A stretch of DNA of 64,000 nucleotides, from the NCBI GenBank assembly GCA_910588245.1, contig CAJUQP010000010.1, positions 1 to 64,000 on the forward strand, given 5' to 3'. The notes under the pieces were generated by a model, which saw only the letters and a program-made list of their open reading frames with translations, did not search any database and was not told the DNA's origin. The stretch comes from an uncultured Muribaculaceae bacterium (GTDB lineage: Bacteria; Bacteroidota; Bacteroidia; Bacteroidales; Muribaculaceae). Below, one piece after another: positions 45,164 through 52,740 of the stretch. The translations under genes were made by a program, and so were the position numbers. Each line of letters starts with the position of its first letter. Positions within the stretch are counted from its first letter, which is position 1.

Positions 45164-45218
45164 CAGCGGTTTGTCAGGCCGCCACCCAAAAGGAGACGCG
45201 CGGCCTCTGCCTCAGGAT

Positions 45219-45289
45219 TGCCTTATGGTGTAATGGTAGCACTACAGTTTTTGGTTCTGTCTGTCGAGGTTCGAATCCCCGTAAGGCAA
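45219..45289 (+). tRNA. tRNA-Gln (anticodon TTG)
   Basis: A 71-nt cloverleaf. The acceptor strands TGCCTTA (45219-45225) and TAAGGCA (45282-45288) pair fully, with discriminator A45289. The D-loop contains GGTGTAATGGTAGC. The anticodon loop TTTTGGT places TTG at positions 34-36. The T-arm is GAGGTTCGAATCCCC. CCA is not encoded. A strong terminator follows within 10 nt. Confidence 0.96.
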
Positions 45290-45298
45290 CGCAGAAAA

Positions 45299-45335
45299 AC
45301 GGGCCGGCTCATCGGAGCCGGCCCGTTATCTTTTT
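45299..45335 (+). terminator. Terminator of tRNA-Gln
   Basis: A perfect 12-bp GC-rich stem (45299-45310 with 45315-45326), tetraloop ATCG, followed by TATCTTTTT. Confidence 0.85.
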
Positions 45336-45350
45336 CCCAATCTCGCGCAT

Positions 45351-46658
45351 TCATGCTTTTGACAGGAGGAGTGTCTTGAAGGCATCGAAATCCGCAGGGA
45401 GGGGCACACTCTGTTTCTTCCCTCTCATGAAGGCCGCAAGACGTGCCGGGATCTCCACGCCGGCGCCGGTGATGCCCTCCACGGTTTCCTTGAACTTAGC
45501 CGGATGGGCAGTCTCAAGGAATATGCCTGTCTCGCCGGGACGCAGCTGTTCAGTAAGCGCCCGGTAAGCCACCGCCCCGTGGGGATCAAGCTGATAGCCG
45601 GTCTCCTCAAGGGTGGATTTCATCGTGGCGGCGATCTCCTTGTCTGTATATGTACATCCTGATGTCTCCGCGGCTATCGCATCGTGGTCATGGCCGTAAA
45701 GATCGAGCACCCGGGCGAAATTGCTCGGATCGCCCACATCCATGGCGTTGGCTATGGTCTGCACGGAATGACGCGGACGGTATTCACCTGTCACGAGATA
45801 CTCATAGAAAACGTCGTTGGCATTATTGGCGGCTATGAACCGTTTTATCGGCAACCCCATGCGCTTGGCAATCAGTCCGGCAGTTATATTGCCGAAATTA
45901 CCGCTCGGCACACACACCACAATATTCTCCATGTCGGCACCGGTCGCGGCCAGCTGTCCCCAGGCATGGAAATAATAGAACATCTGGGGAAGGAAACGCG
46001 CCACATTGATTGAATTGGCGGAGGTCAGCATCATTCTGTCGTTGAGTTCTCCGTCAAGGAAAGCTTGCTTCACGAGTGCCTGGCAGTCGTCGAAAGTGCC
46101 GTCGATCTCCAGAGCCTCGATATTGCGTCCGAGAGTTGTGAACTGCGATTCCTGTATAGGACTCACCTTCCCTTTCGGATAAAGCACGAAGACCCTGACC
46201 CCTTCCACACCGAGGAATCCGTTGGCCACAGCGCTTCCGGTGTCGCCCGAGGTAGCCACAAGCACATTCACAAGCCTATCGCCACTGTCGCGATTGAAAT
46301 ATCCAAGCAACCGTGCCATGAAACGGGCGCCCACATCCTTGAAGGCAAGTGTGGGGCCATGGAAAAGCTCAAGAGAATATCTCTCCGGAGTGACCTCCAC
46401 CAACGGAATCGTGAAATTAAGTGTTTCGGCGGTGAGTTCTCTTAGTTTTTCCGGATCGATATCCTCTCCGAAAAGCGATTGCGCCACCTCGCAGGCCATC
46501 TCCTGAAGCGACATCGACGGAAGCCTCCGGAAAAAGTCCTCCGGAAGCCGCCCTATACGTTCCGGCATATATAGGCCGCGGTCGGGAGCGAGCCCTTTCA
46601 CCACAGCTTCTTCAAGCGATACATCGGGCGCATTGCCCGCAGTACTTCTATATTGCAT
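45351..46658 (-). CDS. thrC: Threonine synthase
   Basis: A 435-residue PLP enzyme converting O-phosphohomoserine to threonine. MQYRSTAGNAPDVSLEEAVVKGL is the family start; the PLP Lys lies in HGPTLAFKDVGARF near 105. VATSGDTGSAV and VCVPSGNFGNITAG bind the phosphate and ring. It is the third gene of the thrA-ApgM-like-thrC operon, separated from the second gene by 76 bp containing direct repeats. Confidence 0.95.
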   Translation of the reverse strand: MQYRSTAGNAPDVSLEEAVVKGLAPDRGLYMPERIGRLPEDFFRRLPSMSLQEMACEVAQSLFGEDIDPEKLRELTAETLNFTIPLVEVTPERYSLELFHGPTLAFKDVGARFMARLLGYFNRDSGDRLVNVLVATSGDTGSAVANGFLGVEGVRVFVLYPKGKVSPIQESQFTTLGRNIEALEIDGTFDDCQALVKQAFLDGELNDRMMLTSANSINVARFLPQMFYYFHAWGQLAATGADMENIVVCVPSGNFGNITAGLIAKRMGLPIKRFIAANNANDVFYEYLVTGEYRPRHSVQTIANAMDVGDPSNFARVLDLYGHDHDAIAAETSGCTYTDKEIAATMKSTLEETGYQLDPHGAVAYRALTEQLRPGETGIFLETAHPAKFKETVEGITGAGVEIPARLAAFMRGKKQSVPLPADFDAFKTLLLSKA

Positions 46659-46660
46659 TA

Positions 46661-46734
46661 TTTTTAAGTGTGAAGTATTTTTAAGTGTGAAGTATTAAGG
46701 AAGAGTCAAGAGTCAAGAGTGAAGGAGAGGGGGA
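46661..46734. repeat. 17-bp direct repeat and purine-rich heptamers inside the threonine operon
   Basis: TTTTTAAGTGTGAAGTA occurs twice head to tail at 46661-46677 and 46678-46694, followed by AGTCAAG-type heptamers. The same two modules recur at about 52481-52562 and, in part, at 50961-50993. Confidence 0.7.
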
Positions 46735-47952
46735 TCAGAGGGAGAGGAATTCGCGGATGAAGGCATCGCCGGTCAGGGAGCCATAGCTTCCGGCACGACA
46801 TGCAGATTCGGAATATTCCGTCACATCGTCGGGCTTGATGCCCGGGCGCCAGATCACAAACGGCACGGGATCGGAGGTATGCGTCCTTATGTCGCAGGGT
46901 GTCGGATGGTCAGGTAGCAGCGCCACGGCCACATCCTCACCGAAATCCTCCAATGCCTTCAGCAACGGACCCACCACGCGGCCGTCAAGGTTCTCAACCG
47001 TGAGTTTCTTGAGGCTGGCGTCACCCTCATGACCGGCCTCGTCGCTGGCCTCTATATGCAGGAATACAAAATCAGATCCCGAACGGAGCGCGGAGAGTGC
47101 GGCCTGAAGTTTACCCTCGTAGTTGGTGTCATAAAGCCCGGTAGCACCTTCCACTACCACAGGTTTCAGACCGGCATATACGCCGATGCCCATGATAAGA
47201 TCTACAGCAGAGATGACCACGCCATGTCCGATACCGAAAAGCTCCTGCATCGTCTTCATGGCCGGTTTGTAGCCGGGACTCCAGGGCCATATGCTGTTGG
47301 CCGGATCCTTCCCCTCTGCAATTCGACGGAGATTCACCGGATGGTCGGCGAGTATCTCCTGCGAGCGTCTGATAAGGTCGTTGATGTAGTCGGCCGTAGG
47401 CTGTGCCTCCGGCGCCGCGGCCCTGACCATCTCTTCCTCAGCAGGATGTCCCGGCACATCGTGGGGAGGGGTACATTCTATCCTCTTGTCACCACCCCTC
47501 ACCTTGAGCAGATGGCGATAGCTCACCCCGCTGTAGAAACGGGCACGTCCGTCGCCAAGGCGTTCGTTGAGAAAGTCTATGAGCTCGGCGGCCTCGGCGC
47601 TGGAAATATGTCCGGCTGAATGATTCTTGATTGTGCCATCGGGCGATATGCATATCAGGTTGCAGCGCATGGCCATCTCTCCCGGCTCTATGTCTATGCC
47701 CATGCTGGCGGCCTCAAGTACGCCGCGACCCTCAAACACCTCCGGCAGACTATAGCCGAGCAGCGAGAGGTGGGCGATCTCGCTTCCGGGGGCATAACCA
47801 TCAGGCACCGTGGCAAGCATGCCACACCGTCCACGTCGCGCAAGCTCATCGAGAGCCGGCGTCGCGGCAGCCTCTATCGGCGTCTTCCCTCCGAGTTCAG
47901 GACAAGCTCTGTCGGCCATTCCGTCGCCCAGTATGATTATATGTTTCATCAT
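46735..47952 (-). CDS. ApgM-like phosphoglycerate mutase family protein, proposed homoserine kinase
   Basis: A 405-residue alkaline-phosphatase-superfamily protein. Metal/active-site motifs: ILGDGMADRACPELGGKTP at the start, GSEIAHLSLLGY near 58, DEAGHEGD near 305, LLPDHPTP near 345. It lies between thrA and thrC with a 4-bp overlap with thrA. In Bacteroidota this position holds a family proposed to replace ThrB homoserine kinase (TIGR02535 by recall). No GHMP-type thrB is seen here. A phosphoglycerate mutase role is the alternative. Confidence 0.85.
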   Translation of the reverse strand: MMKHIIILGDGMADRACPELGGKTPIEAAATPALDELARRGRCGMLATVPDGYAPGSEIAHLSLLGYSLPEVFEGRGVLEAASMGIDIEPGEMAMRCNLICISPDGTIKNHSAGHISSAEAAELIDFLNERLGDGRARFYSGVSYRHLLKVRGGDKRIECTPPHDVPGHPAEEEMVRAAAPEAQPTADYINDLIRRSQEILADHPVNLRRIAEGKDPANSIWPWSPGYKPAMKTMQELFGIGHGVVISAVDLIMGIGVYAGLKPVVVEGATGLYDTNYEGKLQAALSALRSGSDFVFLHIEASDEAGHEGDASLKKLTVENLDGRVVGPLLKALEDFGEDVAVALLPDHPTPCDIRTHTSDPVPFVIWRPGIKPDDVTEYSESACRAGSYGSLTGDAFIREFLSL

Positions 47953-50393
47953 CTTATATTTGCTATACTTATTATGTCGGCGAAGACTCCGGCGGCAGTG
48001 ACCTCCGCTCCGGCTCCGTAGCCCTTTATCACCATCGGGAATTCCTTATAGCGCTCAGTAGTGAGAAGTATCACATTGTTGCTTCCCGCCAGATTGTAGA
48101 ACGGATGTGAAGAGTCGACACGGCGCAGCCCCACGCTCACAGCCCCGTTGTCGAGCGAAGCCACGAAACGGAAATGCTCGCCTGCGGCATCAGCCTCGGC
48201 GCGACGGCGTTCAAACTCAGCATCAAGCGTGCGCAGGTTGTCGATGAAGGCTTCCGCCGCTCCCTCGAAGAGAGCCTCAGGTATGAAAAGCCGCTTGTCG
48301 ACATCATCCTGCTCCACCATATACCCGGCCTCACGTGCCAGAATGACGAGTTTACGCACCACATCCTTTCCGCTAAGGTCAATGCGCGGATCAGGCTCAG
48401 AATATCCCGCCTCCCTGGCCATCTCCACGGCACGGCTCAGGGGCACGTCGGCGGCAAGCACATTGAAGATATAGTTGAGCGTTCCCGACACTACAGCTTC
48501 GATCTTCAGAATCTTGTCGCCCGAATTGATGAGCGAGTTGATGGTGTTTATAATCGGAAGGCCGGCACCAACGTTGGTCTCAAAAAGATATTTCACGTCT
48601 TTACGGCGCGCCGTCTCCTTAAGCTTCACATAAGAGGGATAAGGTCCTGAGGCAGCGATCTTGTTGGCGGCAACCACGTTGACGTTGTGCTCCAGCAGAT
48701 CCTGGTAGAGTCCGGCAATCTCGGGCGACGCCGTGCAGTCTACGAAGACGGAGTTGAAGATATTCATCTTCAGCACCTCCTCTTTTATCACCTCAGGCGT
48801 GGCATCGATTCCCTCGTCGCGCAGCAGCTCGCGGTAGCGCGTTATGTCGAGACCGTCGCGATTGAACACCGCGCGCTTGCTCGACGCGATTCCCACCACG
48901 TTCAGGCGCAGGTTCTTCTCCTTCAGGAGCCTTTCCTGCTGCTTGGAAATCTGGCTCAGCAGACTGCTCCCCACATTGCCGATGCCCGTCAGGAAGACGT
49001 TGAGCACCTGACTCTCGGAGAGGAAGAATGAGTCGTGGATCACGTTGAGCGCCTTGCGCAGGCTCCTCTTCTCAATCACGAAAGATATATTGGTCTCGGA
49101 AGCACCCTGGGCACAGGCAATTACATTGATGCCGTTGCGGCCCACAGTGTTGAAAAGTTTGCCGGCGAGGCCGGTGGTGTGTTTCATTTTCTCTCCGACC
49201 ACGGCCACAGTGGCCAGGTCGCGCTCAGCCACGATATCATTGAACATGCCAGAGGCGAGCTCAGCGGCGAATTCCTCACGCAGCGTCTCCACAGCGAGGT
49301 CGGCGTCGGCATTGCGCACAGCTATGGTAGTGTTGTTTTCGCTGGCCGCCTGCGACACCAGGAACACGCTGACACCTTTCGCCGTGAGGGCGTTGAAGAT
49401 TCGTGAGTTCACCCCGATCACACCTACCATACAGAGACTCGTGATCGTCACGAGGCAGGTGTCGTTGATGGATGATATGCCTTTTATGGCCTTTCCTCCA
49501 TGGCGGGCGGTGGAACTGATGCGGGTGCCTGGAGCAGAAGGATTGAATGTATTTTTTACGAGTATGGGAATATTCTTATGATATACGGGATAGATTGTGG
49601 GGGGATAGATCACCTTGGCGCCGAAATTGCATAACTCCATGGCCTCGGTGAATGTCAGCTCGTCGATCACATAGGCGTTGTCGATCACCCTGGGATCGGC
49701 CGTCATGAAACCGTCAACGTCAGTCCAGATTTCCAATACTTCGGCATCGAGCGCGGCCGCCATGATCGCTGCGGTGTAGTCGCTGCCGCCACGTCCGAGG
49801 TTCGTCACCTCGCCGTTTTCATCCGTAGCCAGGAAGCCACCCATCACGGCGGTCTCCCAGTCGTAGGAGCAGACATCTTCGGCTATGAGTTTGTTGGTGA
49901 GTTCCTGATCGAGCACTTCGCCACCGTGCAGAGTCTTGCGCGTGCGTATGAAAGCCCGCGAATCAAAATGGGTGGCACCCTTTATGATATTTGCCACGAT
50001 CACGCTCGACAGCCTCTCGCCGTAGCTCACGATGATCTTCAGGGCACGTGGCGACAGGTCATGAAGAAGCATCACGCCTTTGTAGATGTTGCCGAGTTCA
50101 TCGAGCATAAGCCTGACAATGGCAGCGGTAGCCTCCCTCCGCGAGGGGGGTACAATGCCGTCGACCACTTTCAGATGGCGGTCGACGATGCGGGCATAAG
50201 AGTCGAGATAGGTGATGTCGTCGGCCACGGCAAGGCGCGCCGTGGAGATAAGCAGGTCGGTGATGCCTCCCAGGGCTGATACGACCACGACTTTCCTGCC
50301 GGGAGTCTCCTCCACTATCTTCTTCACGTTGGTAAGGCTCTCCACAGTACCTACTGAGGTGCCTCCAAACTTCATAACTTTCATCGATGCCAT
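47949..50393 (-). CDS. thrA: Bifunctional aspartate kinase/homoserine dehydrogenase
   Basis: An 814-residue fusion. The aspartokinase domain begins at MKVMKFGGTSVGTVESL; two ACT regulatory domains follow (around TSLCMVGVIGVNSRIF and VVGEKMKHTTGLAGKLF). The homoserine dehydrogenase domain has VFLTGIGNVGSSLLSQI and KGYGAGAEVTAAGVFADI at the C-terminus. It performs the first and third steps from aspartate towards threonine. The start at 50393 (MASM) or 50384 matches the family; the frame remains open to 50819, but that stretch crosses the promoter, a terminator-like hairpin and simple repeats and is not coding. Confidence 0.95.
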   Translation of the reverse strand: MASMKVMKFGGTSVGTVESLTNVKKIVEETPGRKVVVVSALGGITDLLISTARLAVADDITYLDSYARIVDRHLKVVDGIVPPSRREATAAIVRLMLDELGNIYKGVMLLHDLSPRALKIIVSYGERLSSVIVANIIKGATHFDSRAFIRTRKTLHGGEVLDQELTNKLIAEDVCSYDWETAVMGGFLATDENGEVTNLGRGGSDYTAAIMAAALDAEVLEIWTDVDGFMTADPRVIDNAYVIDELTFTEAMELCNFGAKVIYPPTIYPVYHKNIPILVKNTFNPSAPGTRISSTARHGGKAIKGISSINDTCLVTITSLCMVGVIGVNSRIFNALTAKGVSVFLVSQAASENNTTIAVRNADADLAVETLREEFAAELASGMFNDIVAERDLATVAVVGEKMKHTTGLAGKLFNTVGRNGINVIACAQGASETNISFVIEKRSLRKALNVIHDSFFLSESQVLNVFLTGIGNVGSSLLSQISKQQERLLKEKNLRLNVVGIASSKRAVFNRDGLDITRYRELLRDEGIDATPEVIKEEVLKMNIFNSVFVDCTASPEIAGLYQDLLEHNVNVVAANKIAASGPYPSYVKLKETARRKDVKYLFETNVGAGLPIINTINSLINSGDKILKIEAVVSGTLNYIFNVLAADVPLSRAVEMAREAGYSEPDPRIDLSGKDVVRKLVILAREAGYMVEQDDVDKRLFIPEALFEGAAEAFIDNLRTLDAEFERRRAEADAAGEHFRFVASLDNGAVSVGLRRVDSSHPFYNLAGSNNVILLTTERYKEFPMVIKGYGAGAEVTAAGVFADIISIANIR

Positions 50394-50465
50394 ATGTTGA
50401 GATAAATAACTTGGACGCCGGCCTCCCGTGGGGATCCATGCCGGACGGCTTTTCTTATTAAGCGC

Positions 50466-50473
50466 CAAAATTA
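50466..50473 (-). promoter_or_regulatory. Putative -7 box of the threonine operon
   Basis: Minus-strand TAATTTTG, 73 nt before the thrA start. It lies downstream of the hairpin at 50599-50657, so that hairpin would not be in this transcript. Confidence 0.5.
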
Positions 50474-50598
50474 ATAAAATTCTTTCAATCCGGCAACTTA
50501 ACATATCATTCTGTCCCCGCTTCGTGCATTTACCCCTCTTTTCGCCACTGAAAACGTTGCATTCACCGACATGGAAGTCGCATCGGGGGGCATGAAAC

Positions 50599-50657
50599 AA
50601 AAAAAAGGTCATGAATCCGGTCTGTCTGTGAGTGACATAGCGGGATTTCATGACCTT
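50599..50657 (-). terminator. Terminator or attenuator upstream of thrA
   Basis: On the minus strand the 10-bp arms AAGGTCATGA and TCATGACCTT (plus inner pairs) close a loop of about 33 nt and are followed by eight T. It could end transcription coming from the LacI-type gene, or act as an attenuator if a second, more distal thr promoter exists. No leader peptide with a run of Thr codons is evident. Confidence 0.5.
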
Positions 50658-50663
50658 CTGGAT

Positions 50664-50738
50664 TAGAGGGTTTTGAGTTGAGGGTTGAGAGTTGAGGGTT
50701 GAGAGTTTAGAATTGAGAGTTAGGGTTGAGGGTTGAAG
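50664..50738. repeat. Degenerate heptamer tandem repeat (GAGGGTT/GAGAGTT)
   Basis: About ten imperfect copies of a 7-bp unit alternating GAGGGTT, GAGAGTT and related forms. Not CRISPR: there are no spacers. Confidence 0.7.
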
Positions 50739-51300
50739 AGGCACGACACCTTCGACAAACCGGCTTCGCAGTTTAGAGGTAGGAGTTGGGAGATGGAGGG
50801 CACCGCGGCTGTCGGCCACGGCACCGAATTACTCATTAAAACATGGCTGCCTGTCGTGGGGCATCACTGCCAACAAAAGCTTGGAGCGTGATTGGATATA
50901 CGCTCTTTGCTTTTGCTTCGGTCTCGCCGGATGGCTTCCGTCAGGGGATGCGCTCTGCGCAAAGAGTCAAGAGTCAAGGGTGAAGAGTGAAGGGACGTGG
51001 GATCGAGGCTTGCAGCCTCGACACGGCGGTGCAATCCGGCGGTCAGGCTTTTGCTGACCGTTTGCGATTCTCCTCGCTTTGCTCGGAGTCTACGGCGCTG
51101 AGCAGATTTGACTGCTGGGACTGGCAGGAACCGCGGCATTCGGCCGCGGCACGCGAGGCCCGGCAAGGCCGGGCAAAGGACGAGAATGGAAGGATATAGT
51201 TGGGAGGGAAGAAATGGGAGTGGCGATATCTTGGGGATTTGGATGGAGGGGAGGTTGTGGCGAACCAGGAGATTGCAAATGTATCGGTAAAATTGTGGGG
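50739..51300. other. Gene-free, hairpin-rich and purine-rich intergenic stretch
   Basis: Several small palindromes are visible (TCGAGGC/GCCTCGA near 51005, GGTCAGG/CTGACC near 51040, CCGCGG twice near 51130, GCCCGGCAAGGCCGGGC near 51158) together with AGTCAAG heptamers at 50961-50993. Open frames here have no coding character. It may be decayed sequence from the downstream part of the LacI region. Confidence 0.4.
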
Positions 51301-51900
51301 TCAGTCGATGGTATGCTTTTCGGAGGGCATAGAGGGGTTGTCGATGAGGCGCAGCAACAGCTCGGCACCTTTGGCTCCGAGAGCGGCGAAGTCGGGGCAG
51401 TCGGAGTCGGGGTTGTGTCTTACCGACGAAGCGATGATGCAGGGGGGTGCCATATGGAGGAAGACGAGCGGGAGTCCGGTCCTCTTTAGTTTCAGGAATA
51501 CGGCACTATTCATTTCAGAATCGCACATGGCGACGATAAGTCCGTCGACCTGAGCGTCGTGAAGCATCAGTAGATTGTCACGCTCGCGCTGATGACTGCT
51601 TTCTGAATTAGCAACCATCATGTTTACGCCGCTGGCATGAAGCACCCTCTCGGCGCCGGCAAGGATATGCAGCGTCGATTCTTCAGTCATCTGGTCGACC
51701 ACGACCCCAATTATGTTTGTCCGTCCGCTTCTTAGGCTGACGGCGAGCCTGTTGCGGCGGTAGCCGAGTTCGTCGGCTGCATTCAAGACAAGGTCTTTCG
51801 TGTCTTGCCTTATATTCTTGTCGTTGGCAAGAGCACGCGAGACTGTCGACGGCGACAGGCAAAGATGTGTGGCAATGTCTTTAATAGTTACCCTTTTCAT
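51301..51900 (-). pseudogene. Internally deleted LacI-family regulator
   Basis: 199 residues instead of the usual 330-345. The helix-turn-helix and hinge are complete (VTIKDIATHLCLSPSTVSRAL, then GYRRNRLAVSLRSGRTNIIGVVV). The first part of the periplasmic-binding-protein-like domain runs to GLPLVFLHMAPP. It then jumps to a C-terminal type segment (PDFAALGAKGAELLLRLIDNPSMP) with roughly 110-120 residues missing, and stops early at HTID. DNA binding may persist while ligand sensing must be lost. The promoter and two operator-like sites upstream look intact. Confidence 0.65.
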
Positions 51901-52093
51901 TGGCAGAGAGATTAAAGTTTAGGGCTGAAAGCTTGCCTTAAGAAAACTGCCCTAAATCATATCCTTACGATTCTTGTTCATCATGCCCGTTGGAGATGCA
52001 CGTTGTAGAAGAAAATCTGACACCATTCGCCGGAGCGCCGGCATCGGGCAGTCAGACTTCCGTAATCCAATCCGGAACAGTTACTTTCGTGTG

Positions 52094-52125
52094 CAAAGAT
52101 AATCAACAAAATCTATGGATGCAAA
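52094..52125 (-). promoter_or_regulatory. Promoter of the LacI-type gene
   Basis: Minus-strand TTTG (52122-52125), 20 bp, TATCTTTG (52094-52101). Full consensus. The predicted leader is long, about 185 nt. Confidence 0.65.
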
Positions 52126-52152
52126 TATTTTGCACATATATTTTCAATATTG

Positions 52153-52179
52153 AAACGTTTGCAGATTTTTCAAACGTTT
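52153..52179. promoter_or_regulatory. Twin LacI-type operator half-centres
   Basis: Two perfect AAACGTTT palindromes at 52153-52160 and 52172-52179, 19 bp apart. The central CG and flanks (TGAAACGTTTGCA) fit LacI-family operators. They lie between the leftward lacI-type promoter and the rightward sRNA promoter and could control both. Confidence 0.5.
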
Positions 52180-52213
52180 TAAAAAGATTTTAGGCCATTT
52201 TTTTACATTTAAA

Positions 52214-52245
52214 TTTGTTTTTTCTTATTATACATTTTAATTTTG
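52214..52245 (+). promoter_or_regulatory. Promoter of a candidate small RNA
   Basis: TTTG at 52214-52217, 20 bp, TAATTTTG at 52238-52245. Full consensus on the plus strand, where no protein gene follows. Confidence 0.7.
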
Positions 52246-52251
52246 CAGTGA

Positions 52252-52481
52252 TTTCAGACGGCCACCCAGGAACCGTGGCCCATCTCTTCTCAAATGACTC
52301 TCGCTTAAAGCAGTAATTCTCATCGACAAGTCTATTTCCAGGCTGCGATTTGTGGAGTACTGACTCAGAAATAAGATAATGGATAATTAGGTGTAAATTA
52401 AAAATTAGGGAACTGATAAAATCAATTATTAAAGCGCAAGTTGCCGGAACGTCGTGAGACGTTCCGGCAACAAATCTTTTT
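52252..52481 (+). ncRNA. Candidate small non-coding RNA, about 230 nt
   Basis: It is bounded by a consensus promoter and a perfect rho-independent terminator. The interval has only tiny open frames (for example ATG-ACT-CTC-GCT-TAA). A 5' hairpin (GGCCAC 52260-52265 with GTGGCC 52275-52280) and the 3' terminator hairpin frame an AT-richer middle. No tRNA, tmRNA or RNase P features were recognised. 6S RNA or a regulatory sRNA are options. Exact ends are inferred. Confidence 0.55.
52440..52481 (+). terminator. Rho-independent terminator of the candidate small RNA
   Basis: Perfect 14-bp stem (52440-52453 with 52458-52471), GTGA tetraloop, then AAATCTTTTT. Confidence 0.8.
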
Positions 52482-52562
52482 AAGTATTAAGTGTGAAGTA
52501 TTAAGTATTAAGTTTCTAAGAGGGAAAAGGGAAGAGGGAAGAGAGAAGAGTCAAGAGGGAAG
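52482..52562. repeat. Degenerate simple repeats (AAGTATT and GGGAAGA types)
   Basis: AAGTATTAAGTGTGAAGTAT-type units followed by about six GGGAAGA/GAGTCAA-type units. It shares both modules with the repeat at 46661-46734. Confidence 0.65.
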
Positions 52563-52585
52563 GTGGGAATAAATGGCTTATATAT

Positions 52586-52624
52586 AAAAATGGCAGGGAG
52601 GAGACTCTCTGCCATTTTTATTAT
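52586..52624 (-). terminator. Terminator downstream of the GH3 gene
   Basis: A 14-bp stem with one wobble (52586-52599 with 52606-52619), A/T-tailed on both sides, 120 bp after the GH3 stop codon. It can act in both directions. Confidence 0.65.
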
Positions 52625-52740
52625 CATTGCAAGGTTTTTTCACCTTTCAATTCACATTTTCAACGCATTAGCATTTGCGAACGATTCAGGCATATGTTAC
52701 TTTATTTCCTATCTCGTCAGAAAGTCGAGATAAGGGTCTG

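Noticed and set aside
45151..45567. 138-codon ORF covering tRNA-Gln
   Set aside because: It reads through the tRNA, its terminator and the antisense strand of thrC.
50664..50738. Possible CRISPR array
   Set aside because: Units are 7 bp, imperfect, contiguous and without spacers; no cas genes in the window.
50394..50819. N-terminal extension of thrA by up to 142 codons
   Set aside because: It crosses simple repeats, a T-tailed hairpin and a -7 box; the aspartokinase N-terminus begins at MKVMKFGG.
51990..52193. 67-codon ORF upstream of the LacI-type gene
   Set aside because: It spans the minus-strand promoter and operators and has a low-complexity translation.
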